Of a DNA stretch of 29,896 nucleotides, positions 22,546-29,896 are shown piece after piece. Below the pieces are notes generated by a model, which was not told the origin of the DNA, ran no database searches, and saw only the letters and a list, made by a program, of their open reading frames with translations. Positions within the stretch are counted from its first letter, which is position 1. Every line of letters starts with the position of its first letter. A program made the position numbers and the translations under genes. Source of the stretch: Xanthomarina sp035306705 (lineage in GTDB: Bacteria; Bacteroidota; Bacteroidia; Flavobacteriales; Flavobacteriaceae); NCBI RefSeq assembly GCF_035306705.1, contig NZ_DATGNO010000050.1, positions 1-29,896 on the forward strand, read 5' to 3'.

Positions 22546-23640
22546 TTGCAAAGTAACAATAAAAAGATTTGTATAGTAACATCTTCATTAGGAAAAGGAG
22601 GAGCAGAGCAATCTACGGCGTTATTGTCTAAAATGCTTGAACAGATGGGTTACACCATACATCTTGTTACGGTTCTTAATTTAGTTGACTATGAGTATGC
22701 CGGAACGCTGTTGAATCTGGGTGCTTTAAAAGACGAAAAAGATGGAATCTTTGCACGTTTAAATAGACTTCTAGTTTTTAGAAAACACCTTAAAAACCAT
22801 CAGTTTTACTGTATTATAGATAATAGATCAAGAAATTCCTGGCTTCGGGAAACCTTGCTCACAAAATTAATATATAAACCCTATCGGGTAATTTATGTTT
22901 TAAGAAGTTATAATTTAAATTATTACTTCCCAAAAAATAAAAATTTAGCTAAAAGTTTATACCAAAATGCTAGTGGAATAGTATGTGTTTCTAAAGAAAT
23001 TGAAACATTGGTTAAAAACGTCTATGGCTTTAAAAATACTACAACCATTTACAATCCCATACAAGAGCCTCAATTACCCTTGAAATCGGGGTTTGTAGTG
23101 GATTATAAATACGTTTTAGCCTACGGTAGACTGGACGAGGCAGTAAAGAATTATTCACTTTTAATAGAGTCTTATAAGTTATCCTCCTTGCCCCAAGAAA
23201 ACATAAATCTTATTATTATGGGTTCTGGACCAGATTTGAATGTATTAAAAAAGAAGGTTTCTAAACTAGAAATAGAAAATAACGTTCATTTTATACCCTT
23301 TAATAAAAATCCTTTAGAGATAGTAGCAAAAGCGCAATTCGTTTGCCTCACTAGCCGATTTGAAGGTTTTCCTAGAGTTTTAATAGAATCACTCTCACTT
23401 GGTGTTCCTGTAATTTCCGTCGACTGTCTATCGGGACCTAATGAAATTATTAAACATGGGCATAATGGCTTGTTGGTTGAAAATTTTAATGCGAATGCAT
23501 TCGCTGAAGCCATGAATAGTTTTATATTTGATGATTCTTTATATCGTTTTTGTAAACAAAACGCTAAAGAGAGTGTCTTACCATTCGCCATGGAGCAGAT
23601 TGCCTTGCAGTGGGAGGATTTATTAAAAAACATATCATGA
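22546..23640 (+). CDS. Glycosyltransferase family 4-like
   Basis: This 364-aa GT-B enzyme has an N-terminal ICIVTSSLGKGGAEQSTALL loop typical of GT4, a C-terminal half beginning VLAYGRLDEAVKNYSLLIES, and the donor motif SRFEGFPRVLIESLSLGVPV with the conserved Glu pair. It adds a sugar of unknown type to the repeat unit. The start codon is TTG at 22546; the promoter lies so close that no upstream codon could be used, and no ATG precedes the GGAEQ loop. It overlaps by 4 nt (ATGA) the FdtA-like gene. Confidence 0.87.
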   Translation: MQSNNKKICIVTSSLGKGGAEQSTALLSKMLEQMGYTIHLVTVLNLVDYEYAGTLLNLGALKDEKDGIFARLNRLLVFRKHLKNHQFYCIIDNRSRNSWLRETLLTKLIYKPYRVIYVLRSYNLNYYFPKNKNLAKSLYQNASGIVCVSKEIETLVKNVYGFKNTTTIYNPIQEPQLPLKSGFVVDYKYVLAYGRLDEAVKNYSLLIESYKLSSLPQENINLIIMGSGPDLNVLKKKVSKLEIENNVHFIPFNKNPLEIVAKAQFVCLTSRFEGFPRVLIESLSLGVPVISVDCLSGPNEIIKHGHNGLLVENFNANAFAEAMNSFIFDDSLYRFCKQNAKESVLPFAMEQIALQWEDLLKNIS

Positions 23641-24059
23641 CCAATAGTATAACAGATTTAAAAATAATAGATATTCCAAAAGTTCAAGACCCTAGAGGCA
23701 ATTTGGCTTTTATAGAAAAAGATATTATTCCCTTTGATATTAAACGTGTTTATTATTTATATGATGTGCCTAGTAATGCCTATCGAGGAGGTCATGCACA
23801 CAAAAATTTATACCAATTTTTAATTGCCTTAAGTGGTAGTTTTGAAGTGCGTTTAGACGATGGAAACCAAAAGCAAACCATTACCTTGAACAAACCCAAC
23901 AAAGGCCTGTTAATTCCAAATGGAATATGGCGGGAATTGGAGAATTTTTCTTCCGGATCTGTTTGTCTGGTACTTGCTTCCAGAGAATTTGACGAAGCAG
24001 ACTACATCCGAAATTACGACGATTTTGTTTTAGTGAAAAGGGGTCAGGTTGATATTTAA
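23637..24059 (+). CDS. fdtA: dTDP-4-oxo-6-deoxyglucose 3,4-ketoisomerase (FdtA/QdtA-like)
   Basis: This 140-aa cupin-type sugar ketoisomerase has KVQDPRGNLAFIE (15-27), VYYLYDVPSNAYRGGHAHK (38-56, with the conserved His53 and His55), a beta-barrel core and the C-terminal REFDEADYIRNYDDF. It moves the oxo group from C4 to C3 of dTDP-4-oxo-6-deoxyglucose, giving the substrate for the FdtB-like transaminase at 18893. I use the ATG at 23637, which overlaps the preceding stop as ATGA, and not the ATG at 23610 inside the glycosyltransferase gene. Its 3' end overlaps a convergent GT2 gene by 30 nt. Whether it makes the galacto or gluco isomer cannot be told. Confidence 0.9.
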   Translation: MTNSITDLKIIDIPKVQDPRGNLAFIEKDIIPFDIKRVYYLYDVPSNAYRGGHAHKNLYQFLIALSGSFEVRLDDGNQKQTITLNKPNKGLLIPNGIWRELENFSSGSVCLVLASREFDEADYIRNYDDFVLVKRGQVDI

Positions 24060-24977
24060 AGCACGTAAACCTTTTTGAAGTTTCACGAAAAAGATTAATA
24101 GAGGTCTGTTTAAGCTCATTAGAAAGCGCTGTTTTCTGTTTAGGCTTTTTGGATCTAAAGACCTGAAGTAGGTTTTGGCTTTTTCCTTATTTCCCACCAA
24201 CATATATTGCATTCCTAAAGAAAACCGATTGATATCCAGATAGGTCTTTAACGACCGATTGGATTTGGCATCCGTTTCATAGGTGTCCAAATTTAAATAG
24301 ACTCTCCGGTTCGTATGGGTATTCGACAGTCTATTATCAGCATGCAAATTATGTATGGCGGTAGCAGAATTAAAAAAAGCTACGGGATGTTTAAGTGCAA
24401 TCCGAATCCATAAATCGGTATCCTCTCCGGCTCCTAGAGTGATTTTCTCATCAAAACCATTCAGATTGTCTAAGATAATTTTAGGTACCATAACGGCCGA
24501 GGTCCAAGCAATCGTGTTAAATTTACTGGCATCAAAATAATCAGGAAGAATCCCCATCCAATTTGGGGTATCTGGAATACGATGGTACTTAACTTTTAAG
24601 GTTTTGTTTTTTTGTTTTTTGCTATAAGCGGTCGCGTATAATCCACAATTAGGAAATGCTTTTAGAAGTTTATGAAGATTGGATAAATGATTCTCTTCCC
24701 ATAAATCGTCGGCATCTAAAAAAACAATATACTCTGAGTTTGCTTTTTTAATTCCATAATTTCGCGCAGCAGAAACTCCCGAGTTCTCTATGGAAAAAAC
24801 CTTAAGTCTATGATCTCCAATTGCTTTTATTTTTTCTAAGCTCTTATCGGTAGAGCCGTCATTAACAACAATAATTTCAAAAGCTTTAAAATCTTGATTT
24901 AACGCACTGTTTAGGGTGTCTGTAATAAAGTGTTCTTTATTATATAAGGGAATGATTATAGAGAAAAATGCTGTCAT
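24030..24977 (-). CDS. Family 2 glycosyltransferase, 315 aa
   Basis: This GT2 (GT-A fold) enzyme has SIIIPLYNKEHFITDTLNSA (6-25), VVNDGSTDKSLE, the metal-binding FLDADDLWEENHL and a later GAGEDTDLWIRIAL, the catalytic-base region. It is soluble or peripheral, with no membrane helices, and adds a sugar to the lipid-linked repeat unit. It is the second gene of a two-gene minus-strand unit, starting 1 nt after the upstream GT2. It runs 30 nt into the 3' end of the convergent FdtA-like gene, an unusually long overlap of two conserved genes. Confidence 0.88.
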   Translation of the reverse strand: MTAFFSIIIPLYNKEHFITDTLNSALNQDFKAFEIIVVNDGSTDKSLEKIKAIGDHRLKVFSIENSGVSAARNYGIKKANSEYIVFLDADDLWEENHLSNLHKLLKAFPNCGLYATAYSKKQKNKTLKVKYHRIPDTPNWMGILPDYFDASKFNTIAWTSAVMVPKIILDNLNGFDEKITLGAGEDTDLWIRIALKHPVAFFNSATAIHNLHADNRLSNTHTNRRVYLNLDTYETDAKSNRSLKTYLDINRFSLGMQYMLVGNKEKAKTYFRSLDPKSLNRKQRFLMSLNRPLLIFFVKLQKGLRALNINLTPFH

Positions 24978-24978
24978 A

Positions 24979-25863
24979 CTAATGGTGTATCCTGCAAAAA
25001 TAACCTAATCTATATAAATCGAATAAAAATAAACTCGGATTTTCCTCAGTTAGATTCTTCTTTATTACTCTATCAAAATAACCTAAGAACTTTCCGAAAA
25101 GGTGTTGTAAATAAAACAGTTTAAGAAAATAATATGCTCTTAATAAACTAATATCGTTACTTGTTATTTCTTTGGATTTGGATAAATTGGATAAGGTGTG
25201 CATCGCATGTTCGGTTTTTTTTAAAAACGCTATATTTTCATCTATCCCAAAGTGAAATACTTCATTATTTATGTGTTCCACTTTTATCCCATACTTTTTA
25301 AGCAAGGCTCCCAACAAATAATCCATCCCATAACTGTTTTCTGTATTTTGTTTTATAAGCTCCAAATAAATTGGTTTTTTTACTAGAAAATTGGCCGAAA
25401 TAATTACTTTATAAGGAGTTTTGTTTCTGATGGCTGCGTCCACTTCTTCACGTTGTTTTCCAAACGTAAAACGCAACGATTTATTTTTACTATAAGACGA
25501 TTCCTTATAAGCAAAACCTCCAAAAATAGCTTCGGAAGTTGGGGTTAATTTGTTTAAATACTTGGTTAAAAAATCCTTGTTTTTTGGCAAGACATCGGCG
25601 TCTATAAATAACAACCAAGGATATTGTGCTTGTTCTGCTAGAAACTTTCTGCTTGCCGATCTTCCAACATTTTTTTTAGCCTCAATAAACTTACAATTTA
25701 TAAGTTGGTTAATTTTTTGGTTGGCTATATTTAGTTCAGAAAATGAGCCATCGTCCACACAAATAAGCTCGAAAATCAAGTTAGCTTCCAAAGCCTGTTT
25801 TTCAAGCTCCTGAGCTAAAGGATAAGCATTGTAATGATATGTTGGAATTAATATAGATAGCAT
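24979..25863 (-). CDS. Family 2 glycosyltransferase, 294 aa
   Basis: This GT2 enzyme has LSILIPTYHYNAYPLAQELE (2-21), LICVDDGSFSELN, AKKNVGRSASRKFL and the DxD segment LFIDADVLPKN. The C-terminal part carries YGMDYLLGALLKKYG and FHFGIDENIAFL, as in other Bacteroidota GT2 proteins of polysaccharide loci. The acceptor is unknown. It is the first gene of a two-gene unit with the next GT2 (1-nt gap). A TAGATTTG -7 box lies on the minus strand 20 nt before its start codon. Confidence 0.86.
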   Translation of the reverse strand: MLSILIPTYHYNAYPLAQELEKQALEANLIFELICVDDGSFSELNIANQKINQLINCKFIEAKKNVGRSASRKFLAEQAQYPWLLFIDADVLPKNKDFLTKYLNKLTPTSEAIFGGFAYKESSYSKNKSLRFTFGKQREEVDAAIRNKTPYKVIISANFLVKKPIYLELIKQNTENSYGMDYLLGALLKKYGIKVEHINNEVFHFGIDENIAFLKKTEHAMHTLSNLSKSKEITSNDISLLRAYYFLKLFYLQHLFGKFLGYFDRVIKKNLTEENPSLFLFDLYRLGYFCRIHH

Positions 25864-25882
25864 GAATGTCGGTTCGGTGCTT

Positions 25883-25890
25883 CAAATCTA
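25883..25890 (-). promoter_or_regulatory. -7 element TAGATTTG of the GT2 pair
   Basis: The minus strand reads TAGATTTG at 25890-25883, an exact consensus match, about 20 nt before the start at 25863. The nearest TTTG (25907-25904) is too close for a standard -33, so the promoter is only partly supported. Confidence 0.4.
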
Positions 25891-25997
25891 ATCAATATTG
25901 ATACAAATTTTATAAAATAAAGACATTTCATTTGGGCTGGCTTCTTTCAAAATTTATTTAAACAGATATATAGGAACCGATAGCTTTTAAAATGAAA

Positions 25998-26029
25998 TTG
26001 TTTTCCATATATCAAAAAGCATATATTTA
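25998..26029 (+). promoter_or_regulatory. Promoter of the MBOAT/SGNH pair
   Basis: TTG (25998-26000) and TATATTTA (26022-26029), 21 nt apart, fit the consensus except for the last base. The leader to the ATG at 26096 is about 60 nt. Confidence 0.5.
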
Positions 26030-26095
26030 CAGGCAATTAGTTTTTATAACTAATAACAGATTATTAGATTTACAACCAACTTCTAACCAAAACCC

Positions 26096-27526
26096 ATGCT
26101 ATTTAATACGATAGATTTTGCCATTTTTATGCCAATTGTCTTCTTGCTGTATTGGTTTGTTTTTAAAAAAAACATCAAGATTCAAAATCTGTTTTTACTG
26201 ATTACAAGTTATTTCTTTTACGCTTGTTGGGATTGGCGTTTTTTAGGACTCATATTTGTAAGTTCTCTAGTGGATTATTTGGTCGGACTTTCCTTAGCTA
26301 AAACAGAAGAGAAAGCAAAAAGGAAAACACTTTTGATTACAAGTCTTGTTGTTAATTTAGGGATTTTGGGCTTTTTTAAATATTACAATTTTTTTATTGA
26401 ATCCTTTCAAGAAGTCTTTTCGCTTTTTGGAAGATCTTTGGAATCCAGTTCCTTAAATATTTTATTGCCAGTGGGAATAAGCTTTTACACTTTTCAAACC
26501 TTAAGCTACACCATAGATGTTTATAGAAAAAGAATAGAACCCACTAACAATATCCTATCGTTTTTTACTTTTGTTAGTTTCTTTCCGCAATTGGTAGCTG
26601 GACCTATTGAACGTGCGTCAAATTTATTACCACAATTTGAAAGAAAAAGACAGTTTGACTATGCAAAAAGTGTCGATGGTTTAAGATTGATCTTACTCGG
26701 ACTTTTCAAAAAAATGGTGATTGCGGATAATTGCGCTTTAGCTGTCAACGAAATTTTCACTAATTATTCAGAATACAATGGAAGCACCTTGTTTTTTGGC
26801 GCTTTCTTTTTTGCTTTTCAAATTTATGGCGATTTTTCAGGCTATTCAGATATTGCCATTGGAACAGCCAGATTGTTGGGTTTCGATTTAATGCAGAATT
26901 TTAATTCGCCTTATTTATCCAGAAATTTAGGCGAGTTTTGGAGGCGTTGGCACATATCTTTAAGTACTTGGTTTCGCGATTATGTATACATTCCTTTAGG
27001 TGGCAATCAAGTGTCCAAAGCTAAGTGGATACGAAATATATTTATCGTTTTTCTTTTAAGTGGTTTTTGGCATGGCGCCAATTGGACCTTTATTATTTGG
27101 GGTTTTATCCATGCGCTTTTTTTTCTGCCACTTATCTTTCAAAACAAAAATGGGCACTTTAAAGATGTTGCCGATCCAGGTAAATTATTACCAAGTCTAA
27201 AATCGGTTGTTCAAATAGGAAGCACTTTTTTAATTGTACTTGTGGCTTGGGTGTTTTTTAGAGCGGAAAACGTTACTCATGCATTTTTGTATTTACAAGA
27301 AATGTTTTCAGTTTCTTTATTTTCATTCCCAATGGTCTCAAAAGGTTTGGTGTTATTTTTAATGGTTTATATGATTTTTGAATGGCTGCAAAGAGATAAG
27401 AAACATCTTTTAGAAATAGATTTTATACGTTCTAAACCCTTGCGAATAGCTGTTTATTACTGCTTGGCGTTTATTATATTTTATTTTGCAGGAGATACCC
27501 AACCGTTTATTTATTTTCAATTTTAA
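26096..27526 (+). CDS. MBOAT family membrane O-acyltransferase (AlgI/DltB-like)
   Basis: This 476-aa polytopic protein has the AlgI pattern: ITSYFFYACWDWRFLGLIF, LPVGISFYTFQTLSYTID, FVSFFPQLVAGPIERA, QIYGDFSGYSDIAIGTARLL, FWRRWHISLSTWFRDYVYIP and SGFWHGANWTFIIWGFIHAL with the catalytic His near residue 326. It passes acyl groups, usually acetyl, from the cytoplasm across the membrane for O-acylation of a surface polymer. The next gene (SGNH-type) overlaps its stop codon by 1 nt and probably encodes its extracytoplasmic partner. The target could be the polysaccharide made by the preceding genes or alginate-like exopolymer. Confidence 0.93.
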   Translation: MLFNTIDFAIFMPIVFLLYWFVFKKNIKIQNLFLLITSYFFYACWDWRFLGLIFVSSLVDYLVGLSLAKTEEKAKRKTLLITSLVVNLGILGFFKYYNFFIESFQEVFSLFGRSLESSSLNILLPVGISFYTFQTLSYTIDVYRKRIEPTNNILSFFTFVSFFPQLVAGPIERASNLLPQFERKRQFDYAKSVDGLRLILLGLFKKMVIADNCALAVNEIFTNYSEYNGSTLFFGAFFFAFQIYGDFSGYSDIAIGTARLLGFDLMQNFNSPYLSRNLGEFWRRWHISLSTWFRDYVYIPLGGNQVSKAKWIRNIFIVFLLSGFWHGANWTFIIWGFIHALFFLPLIFQNKNGHFKDVADPGKLLPSLKSVVQIGSTFLIVLVAWVFFRAENVTHAFLYLQEMFSVSLFSFPMVSKGLVLFLMVYMIFEWLQRDKKHLLEIDFIRSKPLRIAVYYCLAFIIFYFAGDTQPFIYFQF

Positions 27527-28455
27527 TGAAAAAACTACTAACACATATCGGTCTATTTTTAATTCCAATTTTGATGGTTTGGATCTTGGCTGAAGTGTTT
27601 TACCGAACGGTACCAAATAACTACAGCTATAAACACAAGCAAATTTCAAATAATAACAACGATATAGATGTGCTTGTTTTAGGGGATTCGCATACGTTTT
27701 ATGGAATTAATCCAGAATGGCTGTCTCTAAAAACGTATAACTTGGCCAATGTAAGTCAGACTATTTATTTCGATAAATTGCTGTTTGAAAAACATATCAA
27801 TCATTTGCCAAAATTGAAATACCTTATTTTATCTGTGGAATACACTACTTTAAGTCAGGCAGATAATACGCAAGAAGACATTTGGAGAAAATATTTTTAC
27901 CATACGCAAATGGATTTAGATGTGCCATTAATTTCTTGGTACAATCCTAAAAAATATAGTTTGGCACTCGTTAGAAAGTTCGATAAAACCTGGAAAAGTT
28001 ATAAGGACTTTAGAAAGGAAGGAAGTTTAATTGGTTGCGATTCCAGAGGTTGGGGAAACACATATCTTTCTACTATGGATTCTTTAGAAATACAACGAGT
28101 ATCTAATACTACAGCTAAAAAACATGAGGATGGCTCCATGGATTTCAGCTTAAATAGTAAACGGATTCAAGAAATAATCGATTTATGCAAGGAGAGACAC
28201 ATAGAAGTCCTTCTTGTAAATATGCCAGTTTTTACAGGATATTTAGACCGCTTAAGTCCTGAGAAATTACATAAAATTGAAACTGCTTGTGAAGCTTTTG
28301 AAAGTAAAAATCCCAATGTATCGCATATAAACTTTTTAAGGGATTTGCGTTTTGAGCTAACCGATTTTGAAGATCCAGATCACTTAAATGCTCAAGGCGC
28401 TAAAAAATGCTCTTTATTGATAAACGAATATTTAGAACAAAAACAGACAGATTAA
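27526..28455 (+). CDS. Membrane-anchored SGNH-like protein, partner of the MBOAT
   Basis: This 309-aa protein has an N-terminal membrane helix (about residues 5-25) and an extracytoplasmic domain with the SGNH nucleophile motif VLGDSHTFYG (Ser55) and the C-terminal DPDHLNAQGA (Asp283, His286), the Asp-x-x-His part of the catalytic triad. AlgJ/AlgX/DltD-type proteins of this build take the acyl group from the MBOAT and put it on the polymer. The start codon shares one base with the MBOAT stop (TAATG), so the two are translationally coupled. The substrate is inferred from context. Confidence 0.83.
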   Translation: MKKLLTHIGLFLIPILMVWILAEVFYRTVPNNYSYKHKQISNNNNDIDVLVLGDSHTFYGINPEWLSLKTYNLANVSQTIYFDKLLFEKHINHLPKLKYLILSVEYTTLSQADNTQEDIWRKYFYHTQMDLDVPLISWYNPKKYSLALVRKFDKTWKSYKDFRKEGSLIGCDSRGWGNTYLSTMDSLEIQRVSNTTAKKHEDGSMDFSLNSKRIQEIIDLCKERHIEVLLVNMPVFTGYLDRLSPEKLHKIETACEAFESKNPNVSHINFLRDLRFELTDFEDPDHLNAQGAKKCSLLINEYLEQKQTD

Positions 28456-28479
28456 ACTATAAATGTTGGTGTTTATCTT

Positions 28480-29004
28480 TTATTTTTTGTTTGGAATGCC
28501 CATATCAGTTTTAGTCTTTCCCGTTTTTTGTTCTAACTTGGAAACTAGTTCTTGAAATCCAACCAAATGCATATGTGCTTTTATAGTTTTATCTGCACTT
28601 GAGATTTTTAGTTCCAAACTGGTTTTTCCAAAAGACAATTCCTTTATTTCACCCCATTTAATTTCATTCTCTTTTCCAAACATAGATGTTTCTATAATCC
28701 CAATATTAGTTACTTTAAGATGGGAAATATAACCTTTAGAAAACAAGATTAAGCCAGTAATTATCGCTATTAAACTAGAAACTGACGCTAAAATCTTATC
28801 ATTTCCACTAGCAAAGAAGGAAGCGAAAACAAACAATCCAATTCCGCCTAATAAGACTGTAATTCCAATCAAATAATAAAATTTCGGCAGTTGAAGAATA
28901 ATGTTTTCATCACCATCTTTTTTAGGCTTCTTTTTTGATGCACTATATAGATAAGCCATGAGTATGGATACAACAAAAACAGGGATAATATTTTCAAAAA
29001 TCAT
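28480..29004 (-). CDS. Hypothetical membrane protein with PH-like tail, 174 aa
   Basis: Three hydrophobic helices (IIPVFVVSILMAYLYSA, FYYLIGITVLLGGIGLFVFASFF and ILASVSSLIAIITGLILFS) are followed by a cytoplasmic or surface beta-rich domain from residue 95 (HLKVTNIGIIETSMFG, then KWGEIKELSFGKTSLELKI) that resembles a small PH-like fold. I do not recognise a named family. It lies 85 nt downstream of ftsE in the same orientation and could share its transcript; it is not one of the usual FtsEX partners (FtsX is not adjacent here). Confidence 0.6.
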   Translation of the reverse strand: MIFENIIPVFVVSILMAYLYSASKKKPKKDGDENIILQLPKFYYLIGITVLLGGIGLFVFASFFASGNDKILASVSSLIAIITGLILFSKGYISHLKVTNIGIIETSMFGKENEIKWGEIKELSFGKTSLELKISSADKTIKAHMHLVGFQELVSKLEQKTGKTKTDMGIPNKK

Positions 29005-29089
29005 AAATAAAGGTTTTTTTGCGTTTTATAAAGTACCGCTTCTGAGTATTGTAAAATAGATAAAACAGTTGTAACAACTAATGTTAGGA

Positions 29090-29773
29090 CTATGATTTAC
29101 TGCGCTGAACCACTTCAAATACTTTGTTTTCGTCGCATTTAAGAGTTTTGCTAGGGTATTTTAACAATAAAGCATAATCGTGGGTGGCCATTAAAATAGT
29201 ATTTCCATTTTTATTGATTTCTTGTAAAACCTCCATAACTTCAATACTGGTTTGAGGATCTAAATTTCCTGTTGGCTCATCGGCCAGAATAAGTTCTGGA
29301 TTATTTAATAATGCTCTTGCAATAGCTACACGTTGCTGCTCGCCCCCAGATAGTTCATGCGGATATTTAAAACCTTTGGTTTTCATATCCACTTTTTTCA
29401 AAACTTCTTCCACACGAACATTCATATCTTCTTTGTTTTTCCAGCCAGTAGCTTTTAAAACAAATAAAAGATTATCGTTTATGGTTCTATCAGTAAGTAA
29501 TTTGAAGTCTTGAAAAACAACGCCTAGTTTTCGTCTTAAAAATGGAATGTCCTTTTCTTTCAACGTTTTTAAGTTGAAATCCACAATACTTCCTTCGCCT
29601 TTAGTTAATGGCAAATCGGCATAAAGCGTTTTCATGAAACTGCTTTTCCCAGTTCCCGTTTTTCCTATTAAATAAACAAATTCGCCTTTGTTTATTTCAA
29701 TATTAATATCGGAAAGCACCAGGCTGTCTCCTTGAAAAATTGAAGCATCTTTAAGATAAAGTACGTTTTGCAT
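29090..29773 (-). CDS. ftsE: Cell-division ABC ATPase FtsE
   Basis: This 227-aa ABC ATPase has Walker A GKTGTGKSS (37-45), a Q-loop in VVFQDFKLL, signature LSGGEQQRVAIARAL (141-155), Walker B LILADEPTGNLD (161-172) and the switch His198 in ATHDY. The spacing and the KLLTDRTINDNL segment are those of FtsE, the cytoplasmic half of FtsEX that controls peptidoglycan hydrolases at the division site. A LolD-type transporter ATPase is the main alternative. FtsX is not next to it; in flavobacteria the two genes are often unlinked. It is preceded by a short AT-rich region reaching the window edge. Confidence 0.9.
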   Translation of the reverse strand: MQNVLYLKDASIFQGDSLVLSDINIEINKGEFVYLIGKTGTGKSSFMKTLYADLPLTKGEGSIVDFNLKTLKEKDIPFLRRKLGVVFQDFKLLTDRTINDNLLFVLKATGWKNKEDMNVRVEEVLKKVDMKTKGFKYPHELSGGEQQRVAIARALLNNPELILADEPTGNLDPQTSIEVMEVLQEINKNGNTILMATHDYALLLKYPSKTLKCDENKVFEVVQRSKS

Positions 29774-29896
29774 AGTTGTTTATTAGCGTCATTATAATTA
29801 CCTCCACAAAGTAAACAATTAAAGGGGGATTGGAAAAATAAAATGAAGAATTTGAAATTAAAATTTTTTAACAAAAATTCACATGTAATTCCATAA

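Noticed and set aside
29804..29815. CAAAGTA half-site upstream of ftsE
   Set aside because: It resembles half of the creD-type operator but the second arm is missing; the match of one 7-mer is expected by chance.

Overview
The window looks like chromosomal DNA of a member of the Flavobacteriaceae (phylum Bacteroidota). The DNA is AT-rich. Promoters fit the Bacteroidota pattern TTG-N(16-22)-TAnnTTTG, Shine-Dalgarno sequences are mostly absent, the tmRNA tag reads GENNYALAA, and the protein families (CreD, HTH_34 regulator, MBOAT/SGNH pair, FdtA/FdtB sugar genes) are typical of that group. No replication origin, rRNA, tRNA, CRISPR array or intact transposase is visible.

Layout. (1) 1-336: a divergent intergenic region. 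Its minus strand carries a 20-codon leader peptide with three consecutive Trp codons, its own strong promoter and a palindrome over the -33 box. It is read as the start of a tryptophan operon leaving the window on the left. (2) 337-2297: two thioredoxin-fold and two rhodanese genes, a redox/sulfur group. (3) 2294-4765: an Xre-type regulator with a possible acyltransferase-like C-terminus, divergent from three small unrecognised genes, then a small membrane protein and a strong terminator. (4) 5024-6963: ssrA (tmRNA) on the minus strand, with a promoter region shared with a saccharopine dehydrogenase-like gene on the plus strand. (5) 7213-10132: a minus-strand operon of a small membrane protein, a winged-helix regulator, creD and a DUF2809 gene. 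Two copies of one palindrome (TACTTTG-N5-CAAAGTA) lie in front of the first gene and creD. A structured repeat sits between creD and DUF2809. (6) 10200-10720: gene debris, namely a frameshifted DUF1801 pseudogene followed directly by a diverged copy of the 3' end of the dehydrogenase gene at 5755-6963. (7) 10725-15386: an outer-membrane protein, kdsA, a small membrane protein, typA and a YgjV-like protein. (8) 15383-28455: a surface polysaccharide locus of short, alternately oriented units: five glycosyltransferases, one polytopic protein that may be a GT-C enzyme, a flippase, a 3-amino-3,6-dideoxyhexose pair (FdtA-like isomerase and FdtB-like transaminase) with a FemAB-like acyltransferase, and an MBOAT/SGNH O-acylation pair. 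(9) 28480-29773: a hypothetical membrane protein and ftsE.

How the genes fit together. KdsA makes the Kdo precursor of the LPS core, and the large locus makes and exports an O-antigen or capsule repeat containing a 3-acylamido-3,6-dideoxyhexose, so much of the right half serves the cell envelope. The points most worth a second look are the trp leader, the twin operators around creD, the pseudogene/gene-fragment junction, the repeat that supplies the 5' end of the DUF2809 reading frame, and the FemAB-type acyltransferase in place of the usual hexapeptide enzyme. I see no clearly new defence or mobile system here.
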